DNA of 64,000 nucleotides, taken from assembly GCA_037952775.1 (NCBI GenBank), contig JBANAY010000004.1:4340001-4404000 (forward strand). The letters are read 5' to 3'. Every line of letters starts with the position of its first letter. The stretch's first letter is position 1. Below the pieces are notes generated by a model. It did no database searches and was not told the origin of the DNA. It saw only the letters and a list, made by a program, of their open reading frames with translations. Shown here piece by piece: positions 1 through 11,276 of the stretch. This stretch comes from Clonostachys chloroleuca. Lineage: Eukaryota > Ascomycota > Sordariomycetes > Hypocreales > Bionectriaceae. The translations under genes were made by a program, and so were the position numbers.

Positions 1-208
1 TGTTCCCCTCGGCAAGCATGAGGAGCTTCTCGACCTTTTAACAATTGTTTTTGCTTTCTCTTGCTCTTCACTCTCCCATTCTCCCTCGCTGCGGCGCGTC
101 GAAAAAACCCCCCACCCCGCCTTCTCCTATCTCATATATATATGGTCGATCCCACGAGTTTCTTCGCGCACCCTGTACCCTCGACCTTGAACCCAGAGGC
201 CCCCGAAC
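1..208 (+). promoter_or_regulatory. SEC24 leader and proximal promoter
   Basis: This stretch lies just upstream of the SEC24 start codon. It is CT-rich, as ascomycete core promoters usually are, and holds an alternating TA tract at about 133-143 that could act as a TATA-like element. No coding sequence is supported here. The left window edge cuts off whatever lies further upstream. Confidence 0.45.
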
Positions 209-3200
209 ATGGCCGACTACTCCCAATACCATGCCCTTGGCCAGGGCGAGGTCATTGATCCCAACGATCCAAATCGAACGACCGCGCCTGCTCCTCAGCA
301 ATTCCAGCAGCATCCCCCGCACCCTCAATACCAACAACAACAATATGGAGCTCCCCAATTTCAGGGAGGAGTATCTGCACAGCCAGGAGGGCCTCCAACC
401 CCCGGTTCAGCATATGCCTCGCCGGTACCTCCTGCGGGATTTCAGTCGCAAGATGCTGCGCTGGCAGGACAGATGGGAGGGATGAATTTGGGCGACGGCA
501 CTGGCACATTGCGAAAAAAAAAAAGAAGGATAGGCATGCATACCATATGGTCGAGGCAGCTGGGTCTTCGCAACCTTTCAGTGGAATGCCACCACCCGGC
601 ACTCCCACCTCCCAATTTCTAAATAGCCCAGCAACGCCAGCCGCTCAGTTCCCAGTACCCGGGAACAATGCCTACACACCTGGAGTATTTGCTCCTGCTC
701 CTGATGTCCTAGGGGTCGGAGCCAGAGCCCCCGATGCTTCTGCGACGATTTCAACATCTGGGCCCAGCAAGGTCACAGCCGATGACCTACCCAGCGTCCC
801 AGCCTCGCGTGACAGTGTCCAACAGTACTTCCTGAAGAACGTTTATCCCACCTTCGAGCGCCATGTACCTCCGCCTGCTGCGATATCCTTCGTTGCCTTT
901 GACCAAGGGAACGCCTCCCCCAAATTCGCCCGACTGACGCTCAACAACATCCCTGCTACTTCAGATGGCCTTCACTCCAGTGGGCTTCCCCTCGGGCTTC
1001 TGCTCCAACCTCTGGCTCCTCTACAACCTGGCGAGGCTGAGATACCCATTCTCGATTTTGGGGATGCTGGCCCTCCTCGGTGCCGACGATGCCGCGCATA
1101 CATTAATCCGTTCATGATGTTCCGGTCTGGTGGTAACAAATTCGTCTGCAACTTGTGTACACATCCCAACGATACGGCGCCGGAATACTTTTGCGCCACA
1201 ACACCTCAGGGTGTACGGGTGGACAGGGATCAGCGCCCTGAACTTCATCGTGGAACTGTAGAATTCGTGGTACCCAAGGAGTACTGGACGCGTGAGCCAG
1301 TGGGTCTGAGGTGGCTATTCCTTATCGACGTGACGCAAGAGTCGTACAACAAGGGCTTTTTGGAGGCATTCTGCGACGGAATTCTCGCCGCTCTATATGG
1401 CGGCGAAGATCAGGAAAAAGACGAAAACGGCGACACAAAGCGAAGGATACCCGAGGGAGTCAAGGTTGGCTTCGTAACCTACGATAAGGATGTCCACTTC
1501 TATAATGTTCAGGTGAGTCTCGTAAGAAACATGAAGGTTGTGTAATTATTGCTAACTCGCACAGGCTGGACTGGACAGTGCTCAAATGATGATCATGCCC
1601 GATCTTGAGGACCCCTTTCTCCCTCTTGGCGAGGGATTGTTCGTTGACCCGTACGAATCCCAGTCTGTAATCACCTCCTTGTTGACTCGCCTGCCGGAGA
1701 TGTTTTCCAAGATTAAGAACCCCGAGCCGGCCCTGCTTGCTGCGCTTAACTCTGCTCTAGCCGCTCTTGAGAAGACTGGCGGAAGAGTTTTATGCTCATG
1801 CTCTGCTCTGCCCACCTGGGGACCTGGCCGGCTGTTCATGCGGGATGATGGCAATCACCCAGGTGGCGAACTTGACAAGAAGCTGTATACTACGGAGCAC
1901 CCCGGTTGGAGAAAAGTAGCAGAGAAGATGGCCTCCTCTGGCGTTGGTTCTGATTTCTTCTTGGCTGCACCGAACGGCGGATATCTTGATATCGCCACTA
2001 TAGGTATGTTAGCGTGGGAGGATATCCTGAAACTGGAGCCAGCACTGACGGATGATAGCACACGTTTCCGCCACGACTGGCGGCGAGACATATTACTACC
2101 CTAATTTTATTGCTCCTCGCGACAGTCTCAAGCTTTCGGGAGAGATTACTCATGCAGTTACACGAGAAGTTGGATTCCAAGCCCTGATGAAGGTTCGGTG
2201 CTCCAACGGACTGCAGGTTTCGGCCTACCATGGAAACTTCATCCAGCACACATTCGGAGCCGATTTGGAGATTGGCGTTTTGGATGCAGACAAGTCCCTG
2301 GGTGTGTCATTTAGCTACGACGGCAAGCTTGATGCGAAACTCGATGCTCACTTCCAGTCCGCTCTGCTCTACACGACGGCTTCGGGTCAGCGCAGAGTCA
2401 GATGCACGAATGTCATTGCTAGCGTCAGTGACACCTCGAAGGATGCTGGTACCCGTGAGCAGGGAATCCGTGAATGCATGAAGTTTGTCGATCAAGATGC
2501 AGTTATTTCTATTTTGGCAAAGGAAGCATGTACGAAATTTGGAACAACGTCGAGCAGCCTGAAAGATATCCGTAACTGGATTACCGAGCGGACTATTGAT
2601 ATCCTGGCCTGTTATCGAAAGCATTCTGCCGTGCAGCACCCCCTGGCCAGCTCGTCATGCCAGAGCGCTTGAAGGAGCTGAGCATGTACTTGCTTGGTCT
2701 CATGAAATGCAGGGCATTCAAGGGTGGTATCGAGTCCTCTGATAGAAGAGTGAGCGAGATGCGCATGGTCCGAGCCATGGGCGCTCTTGAACTGAGCCTA
2801 TATCTCTATCCCCGGATAATCCCCATCCATAATCTACAGCCGGAAGATGGATTTGCTGATTCAGAGACGGGCCACCTGAGGATGCCTCCAGCTATCCGGG
2901 CATCATTTTCACGTGTTGAGCCTGGTGGCGTCTACCTAGTTGAGAATGGTCAACAATGCCTGATCTGGTTCCACGCCCAAACGTCACCCAATCTGATATC
3001 CGATCTCTTTGGTGCCGATAAGGACGACCTGAAGAGTCTTGACCCGTATACGTCGGCTCTGCCTGTGCTTGACACGCATCTCAACGCACAGGTTCGAAAC
3101 ATGATTGAGTTCCTGAAGACGCTGCGTGGATCCAAGGCCCTGACCATTCAGCTGGCAAGACAAGGTATTGACGGCGCTGAATTTGAGTTTGCTAGAATGC

Positions 3201-3436
3201 TGGTTGAGGATCGAAACAACGAAGCGCAGAGCTACGTGGACTGGCTTGTGCATGTGCATAAGGCTGTCCAGCTTGAGGTGAGCCTAATCCTAAATACACG
3301 TATCTGATTATATACTGGGCTCGACTAACAGTTCCATCAGCTGAGTGGCCAACGCAAAAAGGAGGCGGAAGGCGACTCCACTAGCTCCTCGGGTGCGCTC
3401 ACCAATTTTAGTGGCCTACGACCGGCCTATTGGTAA
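209..3436 (+). CDS. SEC24: COPII coat subunit Sec24 (two homopolymer frame breaks)
   Basis: Cargo-binding subunit of the COPII coat, which pairs with Sec23 to package cargo at ER exit sites. Four exons: 209-1512, 1565-2003, 2059-3277 and 3341-3436, with introns opening GTGAGT, GTATGT and GTGAGC. The N-terminus is Q/P-rich and low complexity. A C-x2-C...C-x2-C zinc finger (CRRC...CNLC) lies near residues 291-317, and the trunk begins around LRWLFLIDVTQ. The C-terminus ends in the family signature SGLRPAYW. The frame breaks twice: at an A11 run (514-524), where 12 A would join MNLGDGTGTLRKKK to KKDRHAYHMVEAAG, and at a C5 run (2639-2643), where six C would join CYRKHSAVQH to PGQLVMPERL. With both bases added the spliced length is 3060 bases, 1019 residues, normal for fungal Sec24. 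I infer assembly error rather than a pseudogene. The start is the first in-frame ATG, with the expected MADYSQYH beginning. Confidence 0.93.
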
Positions 3437-5163
3437 TGAGCCGCGAGTTATCGATAATTATTAGTGATGGCCTACAAAGAGTCTCGGAGGAGAGATGACG
3501 ACAATGATGATGATGACGGGAGACAAGAGGCCGGGGAGCCAGATTATTATACACGGAGGAGTTCATCTGGAGGCAATACCTTCCCTCCCCTCCCAACACC
3601 CCCTATTATGATGCATACATAGGCGAGCCGCGTTCAGCGGAGGATAAAATGAAGAAGAAGAAGAAGAAGAAGAAGGAAGCAACGACAATCTCATTTTCAT
3701 TGGGTGAAGCACTCGCCCCCATCTTGAAGATAAATTCAACCTTGTTCATTCCACCGCCAGTCTCTAATTGAAACGCCTTGCATGTTGTGAAGTCAACTTG
3801 GCGGCCTTGTCGTATTTTCTGGTCTCTTTACCTGCTCACCTTTTAAAGTTCAAGATTTGCCAGAGACTTTTCATGAATAATCCATCGATGTCTTGTTGGC
3901 TTCATGTACCGATCACCCTGGGTCCCACTATAGAATGTGGTCGGGCAACAGAGGAAATAGGGCTTCCTTGGAGTGGGTTGTAGCATGCACGTAGCCCCAA
4001 GTGAACCTTCGAAAACGGCTGGCAATCAGCTGGGTCAACAGATTTCCCGCCCAGATAAGTTAGTGGCGCAAGCAATCGAATTGGTTGGGTGCGTATGAGT
4101 GTATGTACGGCATGTCGCACAGCTTGGATCGAATCACAGAATCGAGTAGCCGAGATGATGCACAGCGCCACTTGCAAACCAGGCAATAACACACGAGCTT
4201 TTTAAAAAGGTACCAGCCCAAGATGCTGCCAGTGGCTTAGAAAAGTCATTACCGGCAAGGCCGATTTGGGGTTTAAATCGTCTATGATGAAGCCCCGTAT
4301 GCATGCATTATGTTCAATTATACATCATCTCTGACTAAATGCTGCTCAATGCCCTCTTTGGGACGCCGGTCGAAACAAAACAACGAGACCAAAGTCCTTT
4401 TTCTTTTTTCCGTTGGGTTCCCTCTTTTTGGATTTCTGCTTCCCCGTTGCCTCACATCTGTGGGTGCATGTTGGGGCTGCATATGTACGTGGGAGCGTTG
4501 CTGCATATGCACGACACATGTTTGACTGCCACAATGGCCTAACATCAACTGATTGGGAGGGGCTTAGCTTGCATGCTTTGAGTTCATGGGGGCATCCGGA
4601 CAGGATGCCTTGGCCCCCGCAGAGTTTTGGTGTACGTGATGACATGCACTCTGGACATCGGAGGCTTTCAGGTGAAACAGGGTCAACACACTATGATGAC
4701 CCTAAGATGGATAATATTGCTTGAGGCTGGGATGGACCAAGTTGCCCAAGTACTAAGCCTGCAAATGTGCATTGGACCGATATCGGTGACGTGTTACAAA
4801 AATCCAAAAGAGATTCATTCCATGGTACTCTCCTTTCCACCCCCTTTTCTGATTCCCCCGTTCTCTCTTTGGTTTCAACATCTGCCATATGTCTAATAAA
4901 ATAAACCCCACACTTTTATTCCGTTCGCTTCATAATTCCTTCGTCACAGTGACTGCCGGCGTCACATATAGAAAGAAAGTCTAAAAACTGAGAAGATGCA
5001 CGTCACCCCTTAACCGAATGCTCCAGGCGTTCTGTAAGAGACACAAAAAAAAAAAAGCGCGTTACATGATGTTCGAGTCTGAGTCAGCCTCCCCTCCACC
5101 CTCCCCATCCGTGATGTAGCAACAGGTGCCAGCGTCAGGATCCGCCAAATGGCACTGGATCAC
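3437..5163. other. Intergenic between convergent SEC24 and PARG-like gene
   Basis: Shared 3' flank of two convergent genes, so it should hold both 3' UTRs and polyadenylation sites. It contains a GAA microsatellite at 3651-3675 and a short A run near 5045-5056. The open frames here are short, overlap on both strands and show no recognisable protein. Confidence 0.6.
3651..3675 (+). repeat. GAA trinucleotide microsatellite
   Basis: Eight uninterrupted GAA units plus one base, in the 3' flank of SEC24. It does not lie in a coding region. Confidence 0.9.
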
Positions 5164-6243
5164 TCATCCCCCGTGAGTAATGGTCTCCAGCGAGTACCGT
5201 GGGTCAGGCCGGCTCAAGACACGCTCAATCTCCATCTGGTCAAAGACTTGCTCAAAGATGCGTATGTCGGTGACCGAAGAGCTGGAGGTTCGCGATGACG
5301 ACGAGCCAGAGCTTCCCGAGGTCCGCGATGATGAGGTAGAGTCACCAGAGGACCGGTGCCGGCTTTTGCTGCTGCTACTCTTCGAGGCCTTCTTGGTCAG
5401 CTCATCGACGATCAGACGCGCCGTGCTCTGGCTGGGGTCATCGAAGATGAAGCTGACGTAGGCGAACTGGCCGCGTAGGTCAGGGTCGAAGAGAAAGAGG
5501 TCGCGCCAGATCTCGGCCACCTCCTGCGGCGGGTTGCGGTGGCCGTTACCGAGGCCAAAGTCGCCGATGACGACGCGGTTGTAGCCGTTGTACAGGCAGA
5601 TCCGGAGGGCGCCGCCCATCTTCTCCCGCATCATCTCGCGTTCCTCGGAGAAGGAGTACTTGGTGCCGTTGTCCCTGAGCTTAGGCCAGCGGGTAGGGGG
5701 AACCGAGATGACGGGCATGTCGAACCATCTGTCGTACCTATGGTAGTGCTCCGCCTCACCACGGTAGACGACGACCGAACTGGAGAAGATGCCGCCGCCC
5801 GAAGGGATGGGGTAGTGGGAGGACACGTTTGTGCCTGGTAAGGGCGACTTGAGGGTCGCAGAGAGGTTGCTCCGCCGGCACAGCTTCTCCTCGTAACCTG
5901 CGCAGCTGGTCTCCCAGTCACCTCCAGCACGGCGCTCGTTGGCGGCGCAAATGAAGGGGATGTTGATTCTGTTTCTTCCGCTGGCCTCGTCGCTCTGTCC
6001 GTCCATCATGCCCCATTCGATAGCCCTGGACACAGGGTCGCCAGTCTCCACGACAAACATGGGAGGTCGCGTGCTGTAAGTCCGGCGTTGAAGCTCTATC
6101 TGGGATTTGGGGTGGTGATATAGAACAGAGTATGGCGGGAACAACTGAGAGTACTCGCGGTTGATCATGTTGATAAAGTTTTTCTTGGTGTCAGCCGCCA
6201 CATCTGACGGCCTCACCTTGCCATGGCGGGAACCGGGAGCCAT
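5164..6243 (-). CDS. Microbial-type PARG (TIGR02452/DUF2263) family protein
   Basis: Predicted macrodomain-like protein of the microbial-type poly(ADP-ribose) glycohydrolase family, whose known members remove ADP-ribose from proteins. It is a single exon of 359 residues. I start at the ATG at 6243 (MAPGSRHGKV); the frame runs five codons further up only from a TTG. Visible landmarks are CAANERRAGGDW near residues 99-110, YEEKLCRRSNL near 117-127 (the equivalent of the QEE catalytic segment), IPSGGGIFSSSVVVYR near 146-161, and GDFGLGNGHRNPP near 227-239. Two things are unusual. The Gly-rich loop reads AGGD and the catalytic triplet reads YEE, both glutamates kept but the Gln lost. A strongly Ser/Arg-rich insert (about residues 286-326) splits the C-terminal part. 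Family membership is a confident inference; activity is not shown. Confidence 0.8.
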   Translation of the reverse strand: MAPGSRHGKVRPSDVAADTKKNFINMINREYSQLFPPYSVLYHHPKSQIELQRRTYSTRPPMFVVETGDPVSRAIEWGMMDGQSDEASGRNRINIPFICAANERRAGGDWETSCAGYEEKLCRRSNLSATLKSPLPGTNVSSHYPIPSGGGIFSSSVVVYRGEAEHYHRYDRWFDMPVISVPPTRWPKLRDNGTKYSFSEEREMMREKMGGALRICLYNGYNRVVIGDFGLGNGHRNPPQEVAEIWRDLFLFDPDLRGQFAYVSFIFDDPSQSTARLIVDELTKKASKSSSSKSRHRSSGDSTSSSRTSGSSGSSSSRTSSSSVTDIRIFEQVFDQMEIERVLSRPDPRYSLETITHGG

Positions 6244-8195
6244 ATTGAAATGAATCAAAGATATAGTGTTGAAGAAGATGAGAGGTCTGATAACGAAGCA
6301 AGAACAAGACTCTTGTAATAAAGTGCTACCAAGTTGTAATCTTGCCAGCCCATTCCAGAATGGGGAGAGAGGGAGTAAATATATACAGGAGTGGAAAAAA
6401 AAGAAACAAGGTCGTAGAGAGAATGTAATGCCAGAAAGATGGATATTTGCTTTTGCCCTCGATTCAGATACAGACTTGATGCCGCACAGACGGATTCACG
6501 AACGACTACTTACAGCTCGTGTAACTCCATACTGGCGATCTTGAACCGAATGTTAGAAACAGATTCATTCACAACCGAGAAGAGGTGGGGGGGCTAATAA
6601 ATCGACCTGGATGAGCCGGAAGCTAGGCGAATACCCATCGCTTGATTTCCCATCGCCAACCAACTCACTGTCTTCTTGTCTCGGCCAAAGACAAAAGCAT
6701 CGGGACCGGGTCCAGATTGACAGGATAGCGGCAGGGGATAGCGGCAACCTACACCGAGGCCTGTACGCACCCGCATAAATCGATCTTACAGGAAACCCTT
6801 GATCCTGCATTCGATCTCCGACAAAGGCCAATTCGCACTTCAGGCGGCAGATGTGGAGAGTCTTGTGGCCACTTGGTCACCACAGGGACGACGATGGGAA
6901 CGTTTCTGCCCAGCGCGTGTCATGCTCGGGCCTCATGTTGGGAGGTGGACCATTCTGCAGAACCCGGCACGCACAAGCTCATCCGGACATTGGAGTGGCT
7001 AGCTGCGAGTTAGATCTGTGACACTTCATCTTGCTAGTCAGACCGAGCACAGCGATGAGAATAATTAACGAGGATGGCGGCGTCTTTGGCGAGACAGGTA
7101 CGGATAGAGAAGTGGGCTGGTCCCAGAAGAGGCCTTTGATACGAGCGAGGTTAGGTTTGAGTGATGATGGGTGCAAGTAGCAGCCCAAAGCTTCAACAGG
7201 CGAATGAGGCTGGCCTTGTCACATTTCCGATGCACAATAATAGCCAACGGGTGGTGATCTTGCAGCCGCCTTAGTTCCCACGGAGAAATAAAAAAAAAAA
7301 AAATGCCAGGAGGCGGGTCAGGGGCATGTTGTCTGACTGATGCAGCAAGCTGCGACCTGCGCCTCACCGGTTGTTACTGACAATTAAAAGCGGCTCATAG
7401 GGCATCGTCCGGGTCTGGGGATTCCAACCGCCCTTGGCGGCTTGATATATATCGGTATAGCGTTATGCAGCTAGCAATGGTGAGGAAAAAGAAGCCACTC
7501 AACCATGTGGCCAGGAAATGAGCGTGGAGGGAGGACGATGGGCATAAGTGCGTGGGCCATAGAGGCTTGTTTTGGCCATTGCTGCAGGAGCAGGCCTGAC
7601 CTAGGCTTCAGTGGGCGAGGAGCGCAGAATCCATGTTTCGAAATTGGCGTGTGCAACCAACTATTCGTCGAGGGTTGGCGAGAGGTGGCACAGTATCGAA
7701 CTTACTCGTTGTGCTCTCCCCGTCTGCCGTGCTTGGTCTGGGATGTTGCTTGCCGAAATGCTGATCACGGCACTCATGCTTTACCAGAGAGGCATTCCGT
7801 TGCGATTGGCCATGGATCTGACTCGGGCTGAATGGAATCCAGTTTCTCTTGACCAGAACAATTGAAAGTTGAAGAAGTTGAGAGAGAAGGAAGGCATCAC
7901 TGTGTCTGAGCCCAGGAAGGAAGGGCTTCCTCATTCAGTGGTGCTTATCGATAAGCTTGTCGAAGAACGGCACAACGGTTTTTCCCTACCAGAGGAAGAC
8001 ATCTCAAGAACCCACGATAGTATTATCAAGCCATCCCAGAGGACGAGACAGTCCGTCATCTCTAGGGCCATCCTGAGCTGAACGAATTTTCACTGTGCCC
8101 ACAAATTGTATGTCGAAGCAGCCTCATATGTGACGTGACAGCGCTCACGTCTCAGTCTCAGATCCTCAGACTTGCTGGGCACCTCTCTCTCAACC
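6244..8195. other. Intergenic between divergent PARG-like and AsnRS genes
   Basis: Divergent promoter region of about 1.95 kb. An A13 run lies at about 7290-7302. No open frame here has a recognisable protein or plausible splice structure, and the frames that exist overlap antisense. It presumably carries both promoters and 5' UTRs. Confidence 0.55.
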
Positions 8196-9989
8196 ATGCG
8201 CTCGACTCGTGTCTCGCTGCCATTACGGCTTCCGCGGATGGGATACGCATCAAGACGCTACTCCGTGCGCGTCCTCGGAGACTCGGCTGCCAAACCTGCA
8301 GTGCAGAATGTTGCTGATCTCAAAGCATGGCCCTTGGAATCTGGCCAGGATTGCCCGGTGGAGATCAATGGATGGGTACGAAACATCCGGAAGGCTTCCG
8401 CCGTCCGTTTCGTAGAGGTTTCCGATGGCTCGAGCTATTCCACCGTGCAGGCTGTCGTGAGTAAGGAGATGGCTGAAGAGTACGCCATCATCACTCAGCC
8501 CGTATCCTTGTCCCTGTGTCAGCTCTATTAATCATTTCCCTCTTAGAATCCGACTTGGAGCTGCAGTCCGTCTAAAGGGGTTATGGAAGCTTCAGAGTCC
8601 GCCTCAATTCTTGTCCCCTCCTCCTAGGGAGCTCGCTCCTACTCCAGATGAGAAGCCGTCCAGGCTTCCACAGATTAAATTCATTGACCCAGTCCCTGAT
8701 GCTCGTGAAGAGCGGCCCAAAACCACCGTCTCCGTTGGGGAGCTTCAAGTCGATGAGGTCCAAATTCTAGGGGCTTCGGACCCCGACGTAAGCTCTTTTC
8801 TCTCTTTGTGTGACCCGAAATGGACTCTTTTCTGAACCGTGCATAGACATATCCCATCCAAAGGAAGTACACATCGCCAGAGACGCTACGCAACTGGCCG
8901 CATTTGCGGATGCGCACAAACCTCAATTCAACTCTGCTTCGGCTACGGTCAGATACCATTGGGTCTTTGAGTAAGATTTTCAACCAAGAAAAGTTTATAC
9001 AAACACACCCTCCTATCATCACCTCAGCCGACTGCGAAGGGGCAGGGGAAGCCTTCAAGGTCATCGGGGGCACTCGAGAGAGCCCCTTTTTCGACAGTCC
9101 CAAGTTCTTGACTGTATCGTCCCAGCTCCATCTGGAAGCGATGGCACAGGCTGCTGGCAATGTGTGGACCTTGTCACCTTCCTTCCGAGCTGAAAGGAGT
9201 GACACAAACAGGCATCTGAGCGAGTTTTATATGCTCGAAGCCGAGATGAGCTTTGTCGATGACATGGATGAAGTTATGGATCTGGTACAGAGGATTACAA
9301 GATCTCTCGTTCAGGACCTGGCCCAGCAGAGTTCATGGAAGGAGCTTGAGCATGCCAGGAGGCATCCTCGGGGTCCCGCCGAAACTCGCACCTTGGAAGA
9401 CTTGGATGATATCGCCGTGCTAGAACGTCGGTGGAATGGCATGCTCGTCCCTGAAAAATGGCCACGGATTACATACTCTGAGGCGATAAACATCCTCGAG
9501 GAGCACATTGACAAGTTTGAGCGGCCACCTGTATGGGGTCAAGGCCTCGGGTCGGAGCATGAGAAGTTCCTGGCTGAACTAATCGGCTACGACAAGGAAC
9601 GAAACGCATACGTCCCTGTGTTTGTCACTCATTACCCACGGGACATCAAGGCTTTCTACATGCGGGAGTCGGCAGCCGAGCACCATATCAAGGGCCAGAT
9701 CGTCGTCGACTGCTTCGATCTGATCGCTCCGGATATTGGAGAGCTTGCCGGCGGCTCGATGCGTGAACATCGTCTCCACAAGATCATCACCAATCTCAGG
9801 CACTTCTCGCTTGAGGCGTCTGCGAACGATCCACGGCTCAAGTGGTACGTCGACCTACGAAGATGGGGATGTCCTCCACATGGTGGTTTCGGCATTGGGT
9901 TCGACCGGCTGCTGAGCTACCTGACTGGAGTTCGCAGCATCCGTGACCTGGTGGCATTCCCTCGCCTCTACGGGCGGACTGATTGTTGA
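8196..9989 (+). CDS. SLM5: Mitochondrial asparaginyl-tRNA synthetase
   Basis: Class II aminoacyl-tRNA synthetase that charges mitochondrial tRNA-Asn. The ATG at 8196 gives an Arg/Ser-rich presequence (MRSTRVSLPLRLPRMGYASRR) typical of matrix targeting. The OB-fold anticodon-binding part reads INGWVRNIRKASAVRFVEVSDG. The catalytic core shows motif 2 (FRAERSDTNRHLSEFYMLEAE) and motif 3 (GGFGIGFDRL). The last intron is clear: GTAAGC at 8788 to TAG at 8846, joining GASDPD to TYPIQRKYTSPETL. The first intron is not resolved. Coding is plausible to about 8501 (MAEEYAIITQP) and resumes as AAVRLKGLWK from 8563, but a donor at 8502 with the good acceptor at 8546 gives the wrong phase. Either another splice pair is used or there is an indel near 8500-8560. 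The family is certain; the exon boundary there is not. Confidence 0.88.
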
Positions 9990-11188
9990 TTCGGGCCTCG
10001 TCCGGGTTCACAACATGGCCAGCTGCCCACTTCTAGGGGTTCGATTCGGTCCGGTCTCGTTTCCCAAGGTGAGAGTTTGTCTCTCGTTTAAACCTTCCTC
10101 CCTCGGCCCGTGGCTGTTCGGTGTGCATTGAGTTCGCGAAAGAACTTTGGCCGGGACAATAGGTCTATGGGTCAGGCTGTATTGCAACGACAGTGTCACG
10201 ACTTCAGAGTACAAGACTGACTCTGGTTTCACTCAAACAAGGCATGGCTCGGAGAGATGCATATGCCAAATCTAACATGAGGTTGTGCAACTACAATAGC
10301 CGCTGTGTCCTTCGGCTAAGGACCGACAACGTGTGCACTTAGAAGCTTTGGATGGAGGAGGGTAAATGAATCGAGATGTAGAGGCTCCAGCTGTCATTGC
10401 CAGGTTTACACTCGCCTTTCGTCAATATTGTATCACAATCATGCAGTCTTGGGCTGCTCATGTATCACCACAATCTTGCACAACATGCATTTGTATTATC
10501 AGAGCTCTCAACAATAGATACTACTAGGGGTTGGTCTTGGATTTAGCTCGGCGCTTTGGAAACGATGATAATCATCCTCACACGTTCAGCTGTATTTGCT
10601 CAAATTCATTTGTCTCTCTAGGGGCAGCACAAGCAGTCACAACTCTATTTCCAGTGGTCATCTTGTCTCCAAAGACGAGAGACCCCCTTACTCACCGCCG
10701 TTCAGACGAATTACACAGTGGAAGCACAACAGCGCAGCACGACTCACGGGCAGAGACCTACTCGCAAACTGCGTAACCGTACGGAGCGCAGCACAAGAGT
10801 CGGTTTCATCACCACAACACAACACGTGGCCCCAGAATGGGACCCCGACGATGGGCGATGCGCCGGATAGCCGGTATGGGGAGATGAGGCTGGATATATC
10901 GGCAGCTCCTAGGCCCGGATAATGAGCTGACGACCACGAAAGGCGCAGTGTATATACGTGGAAAACGTCAGACTGTGCGCGGGAAGGGAGGCAGCCCGCG
11001 CATCCCCACCGTCTCCGTGCTTCCCAATCGTCATGCCCCAAAGCCACTGCTCGGCGACGAGGGAAGGCCTTGCCAAGGCTCCTCTGCTTCTGGTCCATAT
11101 CTCGGCCCGGGAGGCCTGACGACGCGTAACCTGGGCGCCCCAAGCTCGATTTCAGAGTTTGGTGAGTGAAGGGGGGGGCAAGGCGCCA

Positions 11189-11276
11189 CTCTCTCTCCTC
11201 TACATACACTATCCCTTCCCGCCCCGTTGCTAACGAACATCCATCTCCTCGGCATTCCCTCGCCGTGAAGGTAAGC
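11189..11276 (+). promoter_or_regulatory. CT-rich island followed by a strong splice donor
   Basis: A pyrimidine-rich stretch of the kind found at fungal transcription starts (about 11189-11260) is followed at 11271 by GAAG/GTAAGC, a near-ideal 5' splice site. No protein frame is associated. It could be the first exon of a noncoding transcript in the gene-free block, or coincidence. Confidence 0.25.

Noticed and set aside
209..622. Pseudogene call for SEC24
   Set aside because: Two breaks in a normally essential gene, both at homopolymers, with all other conserved regions and splice sites intact, fit sequencing error better than decay.
6244..6258. Longer N-terminus for the PARG-like protein
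   Set aside because: The extension starts at TTG, not ATG; the ATG at 6243 gives a complete protein.
10031..10055. Possible tRNA B-box (GGTTCGATTCGG)
   Set aside because: The flanking five-base arms do not pair as a T-stem and no acceptor stem or A-box is found at the right distance.
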